Below, piece after piece: positions 62,418 through 64,000 of a stretch of 64,000 nt of DNA; the stretch's first letter is position 1; every line of letters starts with the position of its first letter. The DNA lies in contig NZ_PCOT01000007.1 in NCBI RefSeq assembly GCF_002979415.1, forward strand, positions 1 to 64,000, written 5' to 3'. The position numbers were made by a program, and so were the translations under genes. Source of the stretch: Microbacterium sp. MYb72 (lineage in GTDB: Bacteria > Actinomycetota > Actinomycetes > Actinomycetales > Microbacteriaceae). Below the pieces are notes generated by a model, which worked only from the letters and a program-made list of their open reading frames with translations, did not search any database and was not told the DNA's origin.

Positions 62418-63923
62418 ATGGCTACTCCTCACCCCCTCACCACGACCGCCAGCGGTGCCGACGTCCGCGTCCGCTTCTGCCCCTCTCCGACCGGCCTGCC
62501 GCACGTCGGCATGGTGCGCACCGCACTCTACAACTGGGCGTACGCCCGCCACACCGGCGGCAAGATGGTGTTCCGCATCGAGGACACCGATGCGGCCCGA
62601 GACAGCGAGGAGAGCTTCCGTCAGCTCGTCGACGCGCTCACCTGGCTCAAGATCGACTGGGACGAGGGCGTCGAGGTCGGCGGCCCGCACGAGCCGTACC
62701 GCCAGTCGCAGCGCCACGACATCTACCGCGGCGTGATCGACAAGCTCGTCGCGAGCGGCGCCCTCTACGAGAGCTATTCCGACGCCGCCGAGATCGATGC
62801 GCGCAACGAGGCCAACGGCCGCGCCAAGCAGCTCGGCTACGACAACTACGACCGCGACCTCACCGAGGAGCAGAAGGAGGCGTTCCGTGCAGAGGGCCGT
62901 CAGCCCGCGCTGCGTCTGCGCGTCCCCGATGAAGACCTCACCTACGTCGACCTGATCCGCGGCGAGGTCACCTTCCCGGCCGGCTCTTTCCCCGACTTCG
63001 TGGTCGTGCGCCCCAACGGGGTGCCGCTCTACACGTTCGTGAACCCGGTCGACGACGCGCTCATGGGGATCACCCACGTGCTGCGCGGCGAGGACCTCAT
63101 GCCGTCCACCGCTCGCCAGCTGGCGCTGTACGCGGCTCTCATCGACGCGGGTGTGACGACCTTCGTGCCGCGCTTCGCGCACATGCCGCTCGTGCTGGGG
63201 GAGACCGGCAACAAGAAGCTCTCCAAGCGCGACCCGCAGGCCGACCTGTTCCTGCACCGTGACCGCGGCTTCATCCACGAGGGTCTGCTGAACTACCTCG
63301 CGCTGCTCGGCTGGTCCATCGGCCCCGACCGCGACGTCTTCTCGCTGGAGGAGTTCACGGCGGCCTTCGACATCGTGAACGTGAACCAGAACCCGGCGCG
63401 CTTCGATCAGAAGAAGGCGGAGTCGATCAACGGCGACCACATCCGGATGCTGGAAGTGAAGGACTTCGCCGAGCGGACGATCCCGTACCTCGCCGCCGCC
63501 GGTCTGTTCGACGAGCCGACGCACGAGCAGCTGGTGCTGGCGTTCCGCGCCGCGCCGCTCGTCCAGGAGCGCGTGCAGCTGCTGGGCGAGGTGCCGGGCA
63601 TGCTCGGCTTCCTCTTCACCGACGAGATCTCCTACGAGGCCGATGCGCTCAAGGGCCTCCCGGCGAACGCCGCCGAGGTGCTCGACGCGTGCGTCGCCGC
63701 GCTCGAGCCGGTCGAGGAGTTCACGCCCGAGAAGATCCAGGACGCCCTCGCGACCGCACTCGTCGAGAACCTGGAGCTCAAGCCGCGCGTCGCCTACGGT
63801 CCTCCGCGCGTCGCGATCACGGGCCGCCGTGTGTCTCCGCCGCTGTTCGAGTCGATGGAGCTGCTCGGCAAGGACGAGTCGCTGCGTCGCCTTCGCGCGC
63901 TGTCGTCCTCGCTCCAGAGCTGA
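62418..63923 (+). CDS. gltX: glutamyl-tRNA synthetase
   Basis: The 501-residue class I synthetase has the HIGH-like [30 protein letters not shown], and [12 protein letters not shown] (KMSKS-like). A C-terminal helical anticodon-binding domain follows. It charges tRNA-Glu, and in bacteria lacking GlnRS also tRNA-Gln. Length and motif positions are normal. It ends the conserved ilvBNC-serA-leuB-gltX order. Confidence 0.97.
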   Translation: MATPHPLTTTASGADVRVRFCPSPTGLPHVGMVRTALYNWAYARHTGGKMVFRIEDTDAARDSEESFRQLVDALTWLKIDWDEGVEVGGPHEPYRQSQRHDIYRGVIDKLVASGALYESYSDAAEIDARNEANGRAKQLGYDNYDRDLTEEQKEAFRAEGRQPALRLRVPDEDLTYVDLIRGEVTFPAGSFPDFVVVRPNGVPLYTFVNPVDDALMGITHVLRGEDLMPSTARQLALYAALIDAGVTTFVPRFAHMPLVLGETGNKKLSKRDPQADLFLHRDRGFIHEGLLNYLALLGWSIGPDRDVFSLEEFTAAFDIVNVNQNPARFDQKKAESINGDHIRMLEVKDFAERTIPYLAAAGLFDEPTHEQLVLAFRAAPLVQERVQLLGEVPGMLGFLFTDEISYEADALKGLPANAAEVLDACVAALEPVEEFTPEKIQDALATALVENLELKPRVAYGPPRVAITGRRVSPPLFESMELLGKDESLRRLRALSSSLQS

Positions 63924-63957
63924 CGACGCGCCCGGGCGGTGTGCCGGAGCGGCCGTT

Positions 63958-63986
63958 TTGGCGTTCGGCCACCGCTCGGGTAAGCT
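63958..63986 (+). promoter_or_regulatory. promoter of a gene beyond the right edge
   Basis: TTGGCG (63958-63963) and TAAGCT (63981-63986) are 17 nt apart. Transcription would start about 63993, just inside the window. tRNA-Gln and tRNA-Glu follow gltX in several actinobacteria, so a tRNA is likely. Confidence 0.6.
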
Positions 63987-64000
63987 TGAATCTCGGTGCG

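Overview
The window looks like chromosomal DNA of a high-GC actinobacterium, most likely Microbacteriaceae and probably Microbacterium. The reasons are strong G/C bias at third codon positions, frequent GTG starts, the actinobacterial order ilvB-ilvN-ilvC ... serA-leuB ... gltX, a DUF2510 protein, an LAxTG-type surface protein, and many promoters whose TANNNT -10 box lies 6-7 nt before the start codon (leaderless genes). It holds 59 protein genes (one cut by the left edge), one tmRNA and one tRNA-Lys. No IS element, prophage, integrase, CRISPR array or rRNA was seen.

1-3026: a leftward operon of a Tes/MJ0619-like radical SAM enzyme, a two-helix membrane protein and an Lgt-like protein, then a SIMPL-domain gene. 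3158-3527: tmRNA. 3826-8738: a catabolic cassette of IclR regulator, NCS1 permease, HisC-like aminotransferase and GlcD-type FAD dehydrogenase. 8745-10131: lipoprotein and histidinol phosphatase. 10280-10352: tRNA-Lys(CTT). 10522-17735: leftward, mostly envelope-associated genes (DUF2510 protein, tyrosine phosphatase, two membrane proteins, DUF1254/1214 protein, GAP/Sap-like protein, SulP transporter).

17840-21013: a LuxR-type regulator and a sortase-anchored surface protein. 21120-23309: YbaK-like protein and a MarR-MFS pair. 23343-26829: IclR regulator divergent from a CoA-transferase (two subunits) and thiolase operon for acetoacetate or 3-ketoacid use. 26875-32083: small membrane protein, LysN-like aminotransferase, MFS protein, and otsA-otsB for trehalose.

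32093-37288: ilvD-ilvB-ilvN-ilvC, isoleucine/valine synthesis. 37346-53194: an accessory block separating ilvC from serA. It holds a GH29 fucosidase, a ROK repressor, a sugar ABC transporter without its ATPase, a ROK kinase, an M81 peptidase, a second GH29 fucosidase and CutC. A lactate-dehydrogenase-type flavoprotein with a divergent GntR/FCD regulator and three small membrane proteins follow. A shared palindrome (ACATCSGATGT) upstream of the first fucosidase and of the transporter marks the sugar genes as one regulon.

53317-63923: the conserved backbone resumes with serA, leuB, ilvE, an FAH-family hydrolase, an MFS protein, a methyltransferase and gltX. A TetR/DHA2 efflux pair sits between serA and leuB. 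A good promoter at the right edge points to a gene outside the window, probably tRNA-Gln or tRNA-Glu.

The most unusual item is the Tes-like radical SAM/Lgt-like operon at the left edge.
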